Assembly (NCBI GenBank): GCA_030015575.1
Contig: CM057347.1
Span: forward strand, 507,163,176-507,227,175
Length of the DNA stretch: 64,000 nucleotides
Reading direction: 5' to 3'
Source of the DNA: Agapanthus africanus
Taxonomy: Eukaryota > Streptophyta > Magnoliopsida > Asparagales > Amaryllidaceae
In this document: piece after piece, positions 46,300 to 56,816 of the stretch
Layout: every line of letters starts with the position of its first letter
How positions within the stretch are numbered: position 1 is the first letter of the stretch
The notes under the pieces: model-generated
Database searches by the model: none
Told to the model about the DNA's origin: nothing
Seen by the model: only the letters and a program-made list of their open reading frames with translations
Position numbers and translations under genes: made by a program

Positions 46300-48100
46300 A
46301 CTAATTATGACTGAGGGACTTATTAGTGAAATGCAAATTGTTGTTTTTTAGTCATGATTTTGTTGAAAAAGTAGTTGTTGCCCTTTTGAGTTTCCGAGTT
46401 CCGGTTTCCGGTTCAGGCTAGAGAGCGAAGCGAACAATCTTTTGGGAAACAGGATGGCTCTAGGCCCGCCACTTGAGGATGCAGCAAGCCCCCGGCGATT
46501 GAGGGCGCACCTCGTCTCGTCAAGTCAAGTCAAGTGGGACTAAAAAGTCTTGCCTTCGTCCGGACAAGTGAGTAGTTCTCATTGGACAACCATGAACGAT
46601 AGGGTTATTCGAGTGGAGCGAAGGAAAGAACTGACGAGAGAAACGGTAAGTCGGCTGAACGAGTGAAGCGAGGCACCTGAGTGGAACGATAGAATTTCCA
46701 TAACGGAAATACTTCGTATTAGAGGATATGAAGGCTGGAGATCAAATGCTGAAAGTTTGTGTGATTTAGTTGATGCTTTCACGCAAAAATAGTAATGGGG
46801 GAATAAAGGTCAGATCATGTGGGAGATAGGAATATATCATTAGAGAAAAAGATGAAAATATTATTACTTTTATATGATTTAAAATGCAGATATTCAAAGA
46901 AAACATGTTGTCACGTCGTTGGCGCCGCTTAAATTAACTTGGAAATTATGTTCGTAAAGGATTCACAACATAACGAATTATGATTGTGGAATTTGTGTCT
47001 CAAATCTGATTAATGAACCAGATAAGTTTAGATCTATGAAGCACCGACACGGACCAAAGACACAAACACAGCTAATTGGTAAGGAGGGAAGATATAGGAC
47101 ATGACTATATATAATATATATTAAGCAAAATATAAATTAATAAAAGGTAATTTACAGTAAAATACCCTCGACTATTGTTGTTTTCCATTACAATCCTTAA
47201 GCAATTTTAATTACAGAAAATACATTAAACTACCATCGATTTATTCACTAAATACGTCTACCTTTCTTTCGTCCAATCAAATAACTTTGTGATGAAGTGA
47301 ATTTTTAAAAACAAAAATGCCCCTACATAAATGATGGTAACTCAATTCTCCATTCTTTCCCTCCCCATCTTTCACTTCTCTATCCTTCTCTCGGCCACCT
47401 CCTTGCCTCTCCTCCTCGACCCCTTGCTTTCCTCTTCCACACCTTCACCGTTCCACCTCATCTCCTCCATCTAACTCACCTCTCCTAAACAACCACCATG
47501 TCCTCCTCTTATAGCAGTAGCATGGTAGCTTAAAAAAATTAGTTGTGTTTTTTTATATAAATATAATTCTTTTTTTAGTGCACTATTTAGTTTAAACAAT
47601 TATCCAGTTAGAATATTTTCATATTTTTTATTCAAATATATGATATATATTTTTACTTTGTGTATACTTAATTATATTTGATTTGGTTTATTAGTAGTTT
47701 ATTAGGATTTATCTAGTTTGTTATATTTTCATCTTTATATAGAAATGTGTTTTTTATATTATAATCAGTTATAGTTGTGTAATTATTATTTTAAGTATAT
47801 TGGTCATTTTGTTTATTTTTATTATTATGATTTTTATTCTCGGTTTATACATCTAGCGTTTGATTATTAATATTATGGAGTAGGTTTTAATAAGTTTTAG
47901 TTATGTAAAATTATATAGTTCTCAGTCAATTAATATGTTATAAGTTTAGTTTGTGGTTGTCAATATAAATGCTATTTGATATATTATTATAATTTATTTA
48001 GATTTGCATAAAAGTAAATAACTTGTTTATTAATATTTGATATAGTGTGTAACTTATCGTAACATAACAATAATAAATATATTACAATTTCACTTTCTTA
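46300..48100. other. Unassigned region, possibly part organellar
   Basis: 46380-46720 has higher GC, with motifs such as GAGCGAAGCGAAC and GAGTGAAGCGAGGC that resemble plant mitochondrial noncoding DNA. From 46800 on it is AT-rich, with a CT-rich patch at 47350-47500. No gene is supported. Confidence 0.3.
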
Positions 48101-50221
48101 AATAAATAATTAGTAAACAGTTATATCGATATCTAAACATTATAAGTGATATCAAACTACTCCACGTACTATACCTGACCCGTGTACACTCTATTTAAAA
48201 CCCCATCCTCCTCCTTTCTCCTAACCCTAGCCGAAACTCTAACCCTAGCCAAAACCCTAACCCATCCAAGACGGACCACCATCCAGACAGAGATCTTGCT
48301 GTTGGTGTCAAGCTTCGTCGTCTTCATGTCGATTCCGTTCTCACAATCGTTCAACCGTAGACAAGTATATGTATTACTTGTTTTACATGCTAGTTACGGT
48401 AAGATTCAATTTTGTTGTAATATTATTGTTATTATTTGACAAATTGGTATTAAACCCATTCACGAGACATCGAGATTTGGATGACGATGTATCGATAAGC
48501 CTAAAAATATCATTTTTATGTTAATTAGTTTAATTGTTTGAACCCCTTGTTTTGATCATTAGTGAATATTCTGTAAAATAATCGTTTTTGCAAAATATTG
48601 GTGAAAAATATTGTAGTTTTATACATGAAATGTCGTCGCCAAGCGGAGACGACAATTCTGGAATTTACTGTACCCTTTGCGTTGGAAAATTCATTATAAA
48701 TTGCATAAAAATAGTTAGCAGGTGTTCTGTAGCTCGTTTCGAAACTAACTCAGAATATCTTAGATCCGTAAGAAGTTTTTCAACTAAAAAAATTGTTTAA
48801 TTATCATAAACTGCGAAGAAACTCACATCTGGATTACTGTCCAAGGAAGTTCCTGATCTAAACTTTCAATTTCGAACATCCATAACTTTCTGTAGAAATA
48901 ACTTGAGATACTCTAGTTTATATTAGTGTAAACCTTATCGAGTTAGCTTCGTTTTGACTCATGACATGTCATTTTTGGAGATTGTTTATTATTTTTAAAT
49001 TATTTTACAAATCATAATGCTGCTGAAATTCCAGAATTAAACATCCCTATAGATAACCAATTAATAAAACTTATTCATTGTTATTAATGTGATTATGTTG
49101 TTTCTGATAATGCTGGTTATATTGATTGCTTATATGCACCCACGCTTAAACTTATTTACTCATTACTATGTCAGAATATTCTTGCAATTTAATTATTATC
49201 CAATACCAACGAATTCATGATACTGCCTATTGATTGATTTACTGCTTGACTTGACTTGACATGACATGATATATTACGTGATTGTTCTAAAGTTTGTATT
49301 AGGTAAGAATCATATTGACAATTGATATGAAATATAAAACCGGGAAAAGAGAAAATTAAGAAATGGAACTCAAATCGTAACTCAAGAGGACTTAGATTTT
49401 AGAGGCTGATCAGTCGAGAGGGCCTCTCTGTTCCGGAATGATGATGCTGATATCATTCGATTGTACTTAACATTGTAGGATTTAGTGCTTAGCGGCACGT
49501 CTCGGGATTCAGCCCTAACAGTATGTTACCGTTGTTCCGAGCACGCACGGGATCCTGTTGAATTTCGAGGAATATTTCATTAACTGATTCCAAATACTAT
49601 TAGGATAGACAAGACTTAGCGATATTGACATCTAGGTTTCACATGATACGTTAATTTATCATGTTCCGACTTTTATATCACAAACTATTCTTGTTATTGT
49701 TTATTGTTTGTCTACACGTCATCAGTTCCTGTTATAACGATCTTTCACGTCACATTCATGCCATTGTTATTATCATACTATTTTAAACACTCTGACGCCT
49801 GGGTTTTGCATGGCCCAGATCCATTGCCAGCAGAACCAAGTATTTCGAGGAGGCAGCCGAGCTTTAAGACGCGTTCTCACTTTTCTAGGTTATTTGGTTG
49901 CTTTAGTTTATTCTTGTACTGCAATTTATTTCATTAGATTACTTTTGTAAGCCCATAAGGGACTAAGACCTGATAAACCGTTTACTCATTTATTATTTAG
50001 ACCGGTCTGAGATTTGAGAATTTTGTTAATCTAGCATGTGCTTTTATTATCGTTATTTGGTATGGCAATGGACATGTATTAGAATTATTATTATTTCTGT
50101 GTCGTTTGATATACTGCAAAAAGCCTTAAGATGACTATGCGAGGATGATTTTTTATCATAGAAAGCATGGCTACTCGTGTTACATTCTCATGTTTCCGTA
50201 TTTTAAGAAGCAGGATGTGAC
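48100..50221 (+). mobile_element. Chromovirus-like LTR remnant, start not found
   Basis: Ends AGCAGGATGTGACA, like the B-family LTR ends, and shows the same internal style (TAAGCCCATAAGGGACTAAGACC near 49950). A TATTTAAAA box at 48193 is followed by three AACCCTA boxes (48228-48262). The left boundary and TSD could not be fixed. Confidence 0.5.
48191..48265 (+). promoter_or_regulatory. TATA-like box with telo-boxes
   Basis: CTATTTAAAA is followed at about 35 bases by three AACCCTA motifs, a combination common in plant promoter/leader regions. It probably belongs to the surrounding LTR. Confidence 0.35.
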
Positions 50222-50593
50222 AAGACGCAAGCTCAGCAGTTAGGCTCTCCCTTTAAATCATTATCCTTTCACATAATCACTGATATATAAAGTGCCATTC
50301 ATCATCACAAAGCAGAGTAACGCAAAAGAGTCTATTCCGCTAAAAAGAGCTCATGTCTTCATTATCAATATATATATTAACTAATATCTACCTTTATTGC
50401 TTGTCAAAATTAAAATGCATTTCTCCAATGATTTTAATTAAGAATTCTATTAAATCGGTATTATATATTTTTATACCAAAACTACCATTCCAACAATATC
50501 TCATGATAATTCATTGCCGAATCGATCATCAGATCCGATCCCGGCCGAACCGGCTTCTTACATTCCCGTCCCCATAAATTAGAATGTGTATCA
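50222..50593. other. Region downstream of the thaumatin-like gene
   Basis: AT-rich, unique-looking. The gene's 3' UTR should lie here, but no clear polyadenylation motif is seen on the minus strand. Confidence 0.4.
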
Positions 50594-51538
50594 TTAAATC
50601 AACGGCCACCATGAAACCCCTAGAACCAAAACAAGCAATGATATTGATATCAAAGGGCTAACGATCGAAACTCTGCCTCTGCCGCCGCCGACCTCGTCGC
50701 CGCTGAGGAACACCATGCTCTCGTTGATCACGGGCAGGCCCGCGGCGGCCTCCGGCTGGTTCCTTTTCCCGGGTTTCTCTCCCCCGGACCTCGGGCAGAA
50801 CGTGATTACGTAATCGCCCCCTCCGCCGCAGGTGAAGGTGGAGGTGCCGTCGTCGTAGGCGTAGCTGTAGGCCCTCGGGCACGCCGTCTTGAACACCTCC
50901 GAGTACGGAGTGGGCTTGCACGTGTCCGGGTTGCCGTACGCCCCGCTGCAGCAGTACTCGGCCGTGCCGAAGGCCTCGCAGGCGCTCTTGCAGGCGATGG
51001 GGTCATCGGAGCCGGACCGGGCCACCACCTTGAGGTCCTTCGGGCACGAGCCGTTGAGGTCCGCGGCGCAGCCCGTGTTGCTGCAGCTGCCGTTGATGGC
51101 GGTGGACTTGGGGGAGATGAGCATGGGGAGGTTGTAGCCGTCGACGAGGCTGACGTCGTAGAAGTCGAGGTCGCGGTCACCGTTGAGGGTGAACTCGGCG
51201 AGGGTGGCGGGAGGGGCGGCGCCGCTGCCGGAGCACTGGAGAAAGCCGGAGCCGCAGTCGCCGGTGGCGCAGGCGAAGCCGCCGGTGGAGGGGTCGGTGG
51301 AGCAGAGGGTGCGGCCCCAGAGGCGGCCGGACCAGGCGGTGGGGACCTGGAGGGACTGGGACTCGCCGGGATCGAGGGAGAAGCCGGTGGTGGACAAGGG
51401 GGCCGTGCCAGCGCCGGAGAGAATGCCGGGCCACACCGTGTAGTCGCAGTTGTTGGTGATGGTGAAGGTCGCGGAGTGAACTGAGGAAATTAGATAAGAA
51501 AGCAAGATAATTGAGAGGGGAATGTGAAATTGGGACAT
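50594..51538 (-). CDS. Thaumatin-like protein (PR-5 family)
   Basis: A 314-residue product if translation starts at ATG 51538. The upstream in-frame Met (51625) would put 29 polar residues before an otherwise clear signal peptide (IPLSIILLSYLISSVHS), so I prefer 51538. The mature part begins ATFTITNNC and has all 16 cysteines of the large thaumatin-like class, the signature GGFACATGDCGSGFLQC and acidic cleft residues (AEFTLNGDRDLDFYD, YAYDD). After the last Cys (ITFCPRS) a 55-residue tail ends in a hydrophobic stretch (SPLISISLLVLVLGVSWW), suggesting a GPI or membrane anchor. No intron is seen. Family members act in the apoplast, often in defence or glucan binding; the specific role is unknown. 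The coding region is very GC-rich compared with its surroundings. Confidence 0.93.
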   Translation of the reverse strand: MSQFHIPLSIILLSYLISSVHSATFTITNNCDYTVWPGILSGAGTAPLSTTGFSLDPGESQSLQVPTAWSGRLWGRTLCSTDPSTGGFACATGDCGSGFLQCSGSGAAPPATLAEFTLNGDRDLDFYDVSLVDGYNLPMLISPKSTAINGSCSNTGCAADLNGSCPKDLKVVARSGSDDPIACKSACEAFGTAEYCCSGAYGNPDTCKPTPYSEVFKTACPRAYSYAYDDGTSTFTCGGGGDYVITFCPRSGGEKPGKRNQPEAAAGLPVINESMVFLSGDEVGGGRGRVSIVSPLISISLLVLVLGVSWWPLI

Positions 51539-51896
51539 TTTTTTTTGGTTATGGGGATGGTTACTGAGATTGCAAGCAGAAAAAGAAGAAGAAGTCGAGA
51601 TATTTTTTTTTATGGCTAAATGCATGAATTGGGTTCAATGTCGGCAAATATTATTGTTTGCTAGCTAGGCTTGCAGGCTATTGGGAAAGCACTGCAGCAG
51701 AGAGAGAGAGGGGGATTGAGGGAGGAATGGCCCTCGGGAAGATACAAAGGACAAACAAAGAGGAAAAGGGAAGGTGAGAGGTAAGTCCTGGAGAAAGTGA
51801 TTCGGGGATTAACCTATCGTTTTACCTTTCGTTTTACTTTAATTCTCCTTTATTTTATTTTAATTTTTAATACCAAGGAAAAAATAATAATATAAG
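51539..51896 (-). promoter_or_regulatory. Remaining upstream region of the thaumatin-like gene
   Basis: Only 358 bases separate the start codon from the T3 LTR. They include a CT-rich run (minus strand, near 51705) and no convincing TATA box. Native promoter elements further out may have been displaced by the insertion. Confidence 0.45.
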
Positions 51897-52673
51897 TGAT
51901 GAAACTCATAACTGGGAATTCCTCAGATCACGATACGTGGGGAATGACGTGTCATCCGCGTCAGCCCGCTAGACTCCTGGGGACTGCCGAGGTAAAGTCA
52001 GTGTGGAGCATTGGTGACTTTCCTCGAATGGTCTCCGAGCTTACACCCCCACTTCTTACCCTCGAGCAATCTAGCAGCCGAACTTGCACCCCCTTTTTGC
52101 TCATCTCTGAACTATTGCAGGCTTGAGCTTCCTCGGCCTTCCGACTCGTCTCCGAGTCATCGGACAGGCCGAGCATCCTCGGCTCTTCCGATCAACCGAG
52201 AACGCAGAGCCCAAGCGCCTCCGCAATGGCTTTGCGTATCTCGCTAAAGCGAGATATCCACCGTCCCACGTCCCGCGTCCCCCGCTAGCGCTTCCTCCAT
52301 TAATGAGCGTATCCCGTCATTAATGGACGGATCCCGCCGTTTACGCGGGCGTAACATAAGGGCGTAACTGATGGGGAGGATCTCGCACCGGCTCGCTCCG
52401 CGCGACCGCTATATAAACCCCTCTCTCAGACGACTCAGGTAACTCGATTTGATTCCAATACGCCGCTACTCTGCTCATATTTCTCGGCACTAACTTGATC
52501 GTCGGAGGGTCCTACGGTGGTCGTCCACCCCGGGACTTCCCTTGCAAGTAGCTCGGCGTCAACAACACTAACCCATTGAGATCCACGCACTCAACAACAA
52601 ATCTCAACCGTCCGAGAACGCTCGCTGCGGATCGACGAAGAACAACATCTGAGGGAGATCCCAACCTCCATCA
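51897..52673 (+). mobile_element. 5' LTR of Tat-like element T3, 777 bp
   Basis: Ends are TGATG and CATCA, an inverted terminal pair. The right edge is fixed by the primer site that follows. It includes a TATA box and short palindromes such as TATCTCGCTAAAGCGAGATA (52237-52256). Oriented away from the thaumatin-like gene. Confidence 0.7.
52410..52417 (+). promoter_or_regulatory. TATA box of T3 LTR
   Basis: GCTATATAAACCCC; transcription would start roughly 30 bases on, near 52445. Confidence 0.65.
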
Positions 52674-52674
52674 G

Positions 52675-52694
52675 TCGGCGCCGTCTGTGGGAAC
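52675..52694 (+). other. T3 primer-binding site
   Basis: TCGGCGCCGTCTGTGGGAAC, one base off the GGCGCCGTCTGTGGGAAC-type site common in Tat-like plant elements. Confidence 0.7.
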
Positions 52695-52742
52695 GTTCTA
52701 GTGCTTCCCAACCCATCAAGTTGATCTTCCGCTCTCGACCAA

Positions 52743-52886
52743 ATGGCGAGCGAAAACCGCGACGATCACAATACGAGCTGCCACACCCCCCACAACGGAG
52801 GCGTGGACGGTTCTACTCCCGCTCCAAACGTCATCAACGCCTTATCATCTCGGATCGACAGACTCACGTCGATGGTGGACACACTC
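52743..52886 (+). pseudogene. T3 Gag, N-terminal 48 codons only
   Basis: Starts ATG, MASENRDDHN, and ends in a coiled-coil-like SRIDRLTSMVDTL, the kind of N-terminus seen in Tat Gag. It is cut at 52886 by the first LTR of the tandem array. The rest must lie beyond the window. Confidence 0.65.
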
Positions 52887-53194
52887 TGTAATGACCCCAA
52901 AATCTTTATACATTTGTATTATCGCTCTTCAAAAATATACCGTATTTATTTGTACTTGGTATTTTCCTCTTTCTATTAAATTTATTATTATTTTATTCCT
53001 CAATCTATTATGTATTTTTTTTCTAGGTACAATTTCTTTTTCTTATATTTAAGTTTTTAACTTCTCATTCTTATTTTTCCTTTCATAAATATTTAACCCA
53101 AATCCATTATTCTAATCCTCTACAGCCCATCTAAAAAGCCCATTTTCTTTTTAAGCAACATCATATATTTAATTCTAATTAAATATATGCATGA

Positions 53195-53270
53195 ACAACC
53201 TTATAGCTCATTGGTTAAGTCCTTGCATTGTTATTCCATAAGTCACATGTTCAAATCCCCATTCTTGCAA
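53195..53270 (+). other. tRNA-like patch in array LTRs
   Basis: TATAGCTCATTGGTTAAG (A-box-like, about 53203) and ATGTTCAAATCCCC (B-box-like, about 53247) are spaced as in tRNA genes, but the stems do not pair well. Copies at about 57125-57200 and 61044-61119, and a diverged one in the solo LTR (40620-40685). Confidence 0.45.
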
Positions 53271-56193
53271 TTATTTTTTATCATTTTTTATTCTTCCCAT
53301 AACCTACAAATGAGACCTTTCATTTCCAAAATGAATGGTGACCTTTCATTTCTCTTTTAATTCTCATGTTAAATGCATATATTATTATTCACCATTACAA
53401 CATCTTTATTTGTCCTCCTCCATCTTTTCCTTCCTCATATTTTTCTCTCTCTCACTTCTTCCTCTTCACCAAGATGACAAGAAGAAGAACATGAAGAAGT
53501 CTTCAAGAAGGTCTCGCTAGTAACGCGAGGCTATCGGCGGATAGACAAGCCCGGTGACAATACCGGCTTGTGCATGTAAGTCCCTTCTCTCTCCTTTCCC
53601 CCCCATCTCTTTTTTTTCCTCTTGTCATGCATCGTGAACCCCTTATTCTTTTCATATCATAATCCATAAGAGAAGATACACATAAACATATACATATACA
53701 TATACATAAGTTTAGATATATATGATTCTATATGGTTTAATAATATCTTATTATCTCTTGTTCAAATTAAAGTATTTTTAATTCTTTCTTCATGATTATG
53801 AATGTTTATTACAAGTTGTGAGAACATAGATTTCAATCCATAATATATCTACGATATCTCATGGAATCGGTTTGGTTATTAAAAGAAAGGATAAAGCTTG
53901 CATAAAAATACTAGTTAATCTTTTTGCCGATTTTAGTATACACATCAATACCTTTAGGTTTAAAATAATTTTTAGACATTAATTTTTACTTCTGAAAATT
54001 TCATGGAATTTACATATGATAGATTATATTATTTTATACATGCTGTAAAAATTTTAGATCGATCCGCATAACGGTTTGTGAATTACATCGTATTTATTCA
54101 CTGATCGTAAAACAGAAAACTGCAGTTATCGGTCAATTTCTAGGACACATAACTTGGTATACCGGTATCCAAATTGAGCAAACTCAGATGTTTTTGATAT
54201 CTACATCGAATGATATAGATTTTATTAGTTTTATAGTTTTACTGAAAACCTACCTAAGATAAAGAAAACTGCATTACAATATTAAGTGACGGATCTGGAC
54301 AGAATCTGTCCTGATTCGCACATTGTTTTTAAATTGGACATAACTCGAACACCCGATGTTCGTTTGTGACAAAATTTAGATGTGTAGATGCACCATTGAT
54401 AGAACTATAATTTTCTGTATATTATATTACTTAGGAATGCATGAAACAACCTGATATAGGCTTTGCAATAGAATATATAGTTGCTGTCCAGAAATCTGAA
54501 TTTCTGTTTTAAACGCTGATATTAAAATGATCATAACTAGAGCTTCAGAAATCCAAATCTTGTGAATCTTGGTGTTTTAGATAAGTTCATCGAAATACCT
54601 ACAATTTTCTAATACTTTTCATAACCTGAAAACTGATGGAAATTAACTCAAACTGCATTTTAAAAATATGTGACGGTGCTGAACAGATTCTGATCTGTTT
54701 TGCGCAATGATACGAAAACATATATATCTCTCAAACCGGTAGTCATATTTAGGTAAAACTGGAACTCACGCATGCAAAACATTTAGAGCCATATTTCTGT
54801 TTATATTTCGCATTCGTTCAACTTGATTAATTAGTCGTACATAATATTTCTTTACAGCATTGTTTATGGTAGTTACTCGAATAATATACTTGACGCATTT
54901 CATGCTATTCGAACATGTATACATATTTATCTTGATCATTAAATTGTTGTATGTACTTAAAGACGATAATTAAATACTTGAGTTATATTTTGAAAACTAT
55001 ACAAAAATATTTTTACATAAAACCCCCTCAAGTTTATAAATTACCCTTAGGACCCTAACAATTATAAGACCACGATTCATAATTCTGATTGTCTGACTCG
55101 GGTTTGAGTCTGATTAATTTGACTTGAATATGATTCAAGTCAACCTATAATCTACAAGATTCCAATTCAAAATGAACACATGACTCCATGAATACAATTA
55201 TCAATTTATACAATTTGGCTGAACCGAACCATGGATATATTCCTTTTACATGATTCTCAGTATTCCATTTACATGACTCTACGGTTACAACCGTTTCCTG
55301 ATATCATGGTTTCGGTCAGTCAGTCAATCAATCTACAATTACTACAATTTACAAGATAACAATACAAATAAGACTTCGCGGGGTTTAAGGGGTAGATTGG
55401 TACGGAAGGTGTTAAAGGTGGCACGAGGTGGTCAGATTTAATACACCTAACATGAATCCAGTTGCTGTTGTACCGTGGCATAAACGGTTCCTTGTACTAT
55501 ACGTGCCCTTAGTCTCTGGCATATAGAGACTCCTCTCGTATACACTGGCATCCTTCTGTACCAAGCTACAAAACTTGAATATGTTTCAAGTCAATCTATA
55601 TTCTTTTATATTCCAACTCAAGATGAATACATGAATTCCAGATCCCAGTTAACAATCTATATAACTTGACCGAACCGAACCATGGATATTCCTTTTACAT
55701 GATTCCCAGTATTCCATTTACATGACTCTACGGTTATAACCGTTTCCTGATATCATGGTTTCGGTCAGTCAATCAGTCAATCAGTCAATCAGTCAATCAA
55801 AGTCAATCAAGCAATCATTACAAGTTTACAAGATAACAATACAAATATGACATCACGGGGTTTAAAGGGGTAGATTGGTACGGAAGATGTTAAAAGTGGA
55901 ATGAGGTGGTCAGATTAAGACACCTAACCTATATTCCGTTGCTGTTGTACCGTGGCATAAACGGTTCCTTGTACTATACGTGCCCTTAGTCTCTGGCATA
56001 TAGAGACTCCCCTCGTATACACTGGCAGCTTTCTGTACCAAGCTACAAACAACATCGTTAAACAATATTCCACAATTTACTACAATACAATACTTTAGAA
56101 AATACTATACTCTGTCACTCTCATTCTTCATTCTTCTTTGGGACTTACCGAGCGACCTGTTCGCTGACGACATTCTATTTCTTTCTTCTTTGA

Positions 56194-56277
56194 ATGTCGT
56201 CAGGTGGTTTGGACCCGGCAGAGATTGAGCCATCGCAAGAAGACTTGGAGCAGTTTACTGAAGACCCTGCACTGTAG
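56194..56277 (+). CDS. Conserved 27-codon LTR frame, array copy 1
   Basis: ATG 56194 to TAG 56275-56277. Key residues are EIEPSQEDLEQF and DPAL. A CGCTGACGA branch-like site and a polypyrimidine run end in CAG at 56203-56205, inside the frame, so the conserved part may begin at an exon boundary. Copy 2 is at 60113-60196; copy 3 falls just past the window end. Confidence 0.45.
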   Translation: MSSGGLDPAEIEPSQEDLEQFTEDPAL

Positions 56278-56535
56278 TTTCATTGTACACTTTTCCTTTC
56301 TGTACTTCTCATTTCCTGTTATGCCACTGTTTAGGCATCTTTTATTTCAGTTGTATTTCCTTTCATGTATTGTACAAAGAATGTTAATAAATAAAAGTTG
56401 CTGTTCTTTTTATACTTTTGTCTCTTGTGATTATTTTATATTGCTTAGCTACGCTTAGCGTATGTACTTCTGAGTACATACGTAGCGGACCTCGTCGCGT
56501 CCACTTCGCCGTACACTGGGAAGCGGGGCGTGACA

Positions 56536-56816
56536 GGTTTTGTTGGTGGCCCATGCAGGTCAGAGCTGTGTCAATCCCTGTCATGCAGTTCTGGTCTGCG
56601 TGAACAACCTAAGCAATATAACACAAGAAACAGCAACTAAAACATTCTTTACAATCATGTTCCTTGAATCTTACCATTTCATATTCCTTGAATCTTATCA
56701 TCCGTTGAATCTATCCTAACCCTATTCTTTCACTCACAATCACCAAATTGTTTTGAAACTGTTACACTTTCCTTTTACAAATTTCGAGGACGAAATTATT
56801 TTTAAGGAGGGTAGAA
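56536..56816 (+). mobile_element. Array spacer 1: primer site, leader, polypurine tract
   Basis: 281 bases. The first about 195 match the leader of element B up to just before its gag ATG; the last part reads TTTCGAGGACGAAATT and TTTTTAAGGAGGGTAGAA, the typical 3' end of Tekay-type elements. All of gag and pol is missing. Confidence 0.85.

Larger units (their letters stand above)
52887..56535 (+). mobile_element. Tandem array, LTR copy 1 (3649 bp)
   Basis: TGTAATGACC at the start and GGGGCGTGACA at the end. The five bases before it are CACTC (candidate TSD; partner outside). It includes a tRNA-like patch (53195-53270), a donor-like GTAAGT (53576), a 451-bp internal duplication (55121-55571 and 55572 to about 56046) and the conserved frame at 56194-56277. 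Other ORFs here are not considered genes. Confidence 0.9.

Noticed and set aside
50806-51443. ORFs overlapping the thaumatin-like gene
   Set aside because: They are shadows caused by its very high GC content.
51625-51625. Upstream Met as start of the thaumatin-like protein
   Set aside because: It would place 29 polar residues before the signal peptide; the Met at 51538 gives a normal secretory N-terminus.
53195-53270. Functional tRNA gene
   Set aside because: The A and B boxes are recognisable, but acceptor and T stems do not pair well.
53335-53520. 61-codon ORF MVTFHFSFNSH repeated three times
   Set aside because: It is repeated only because the LTR is repeated; I saw no counterpart in the solo LTR or in B, unlike the 27-codon frame.
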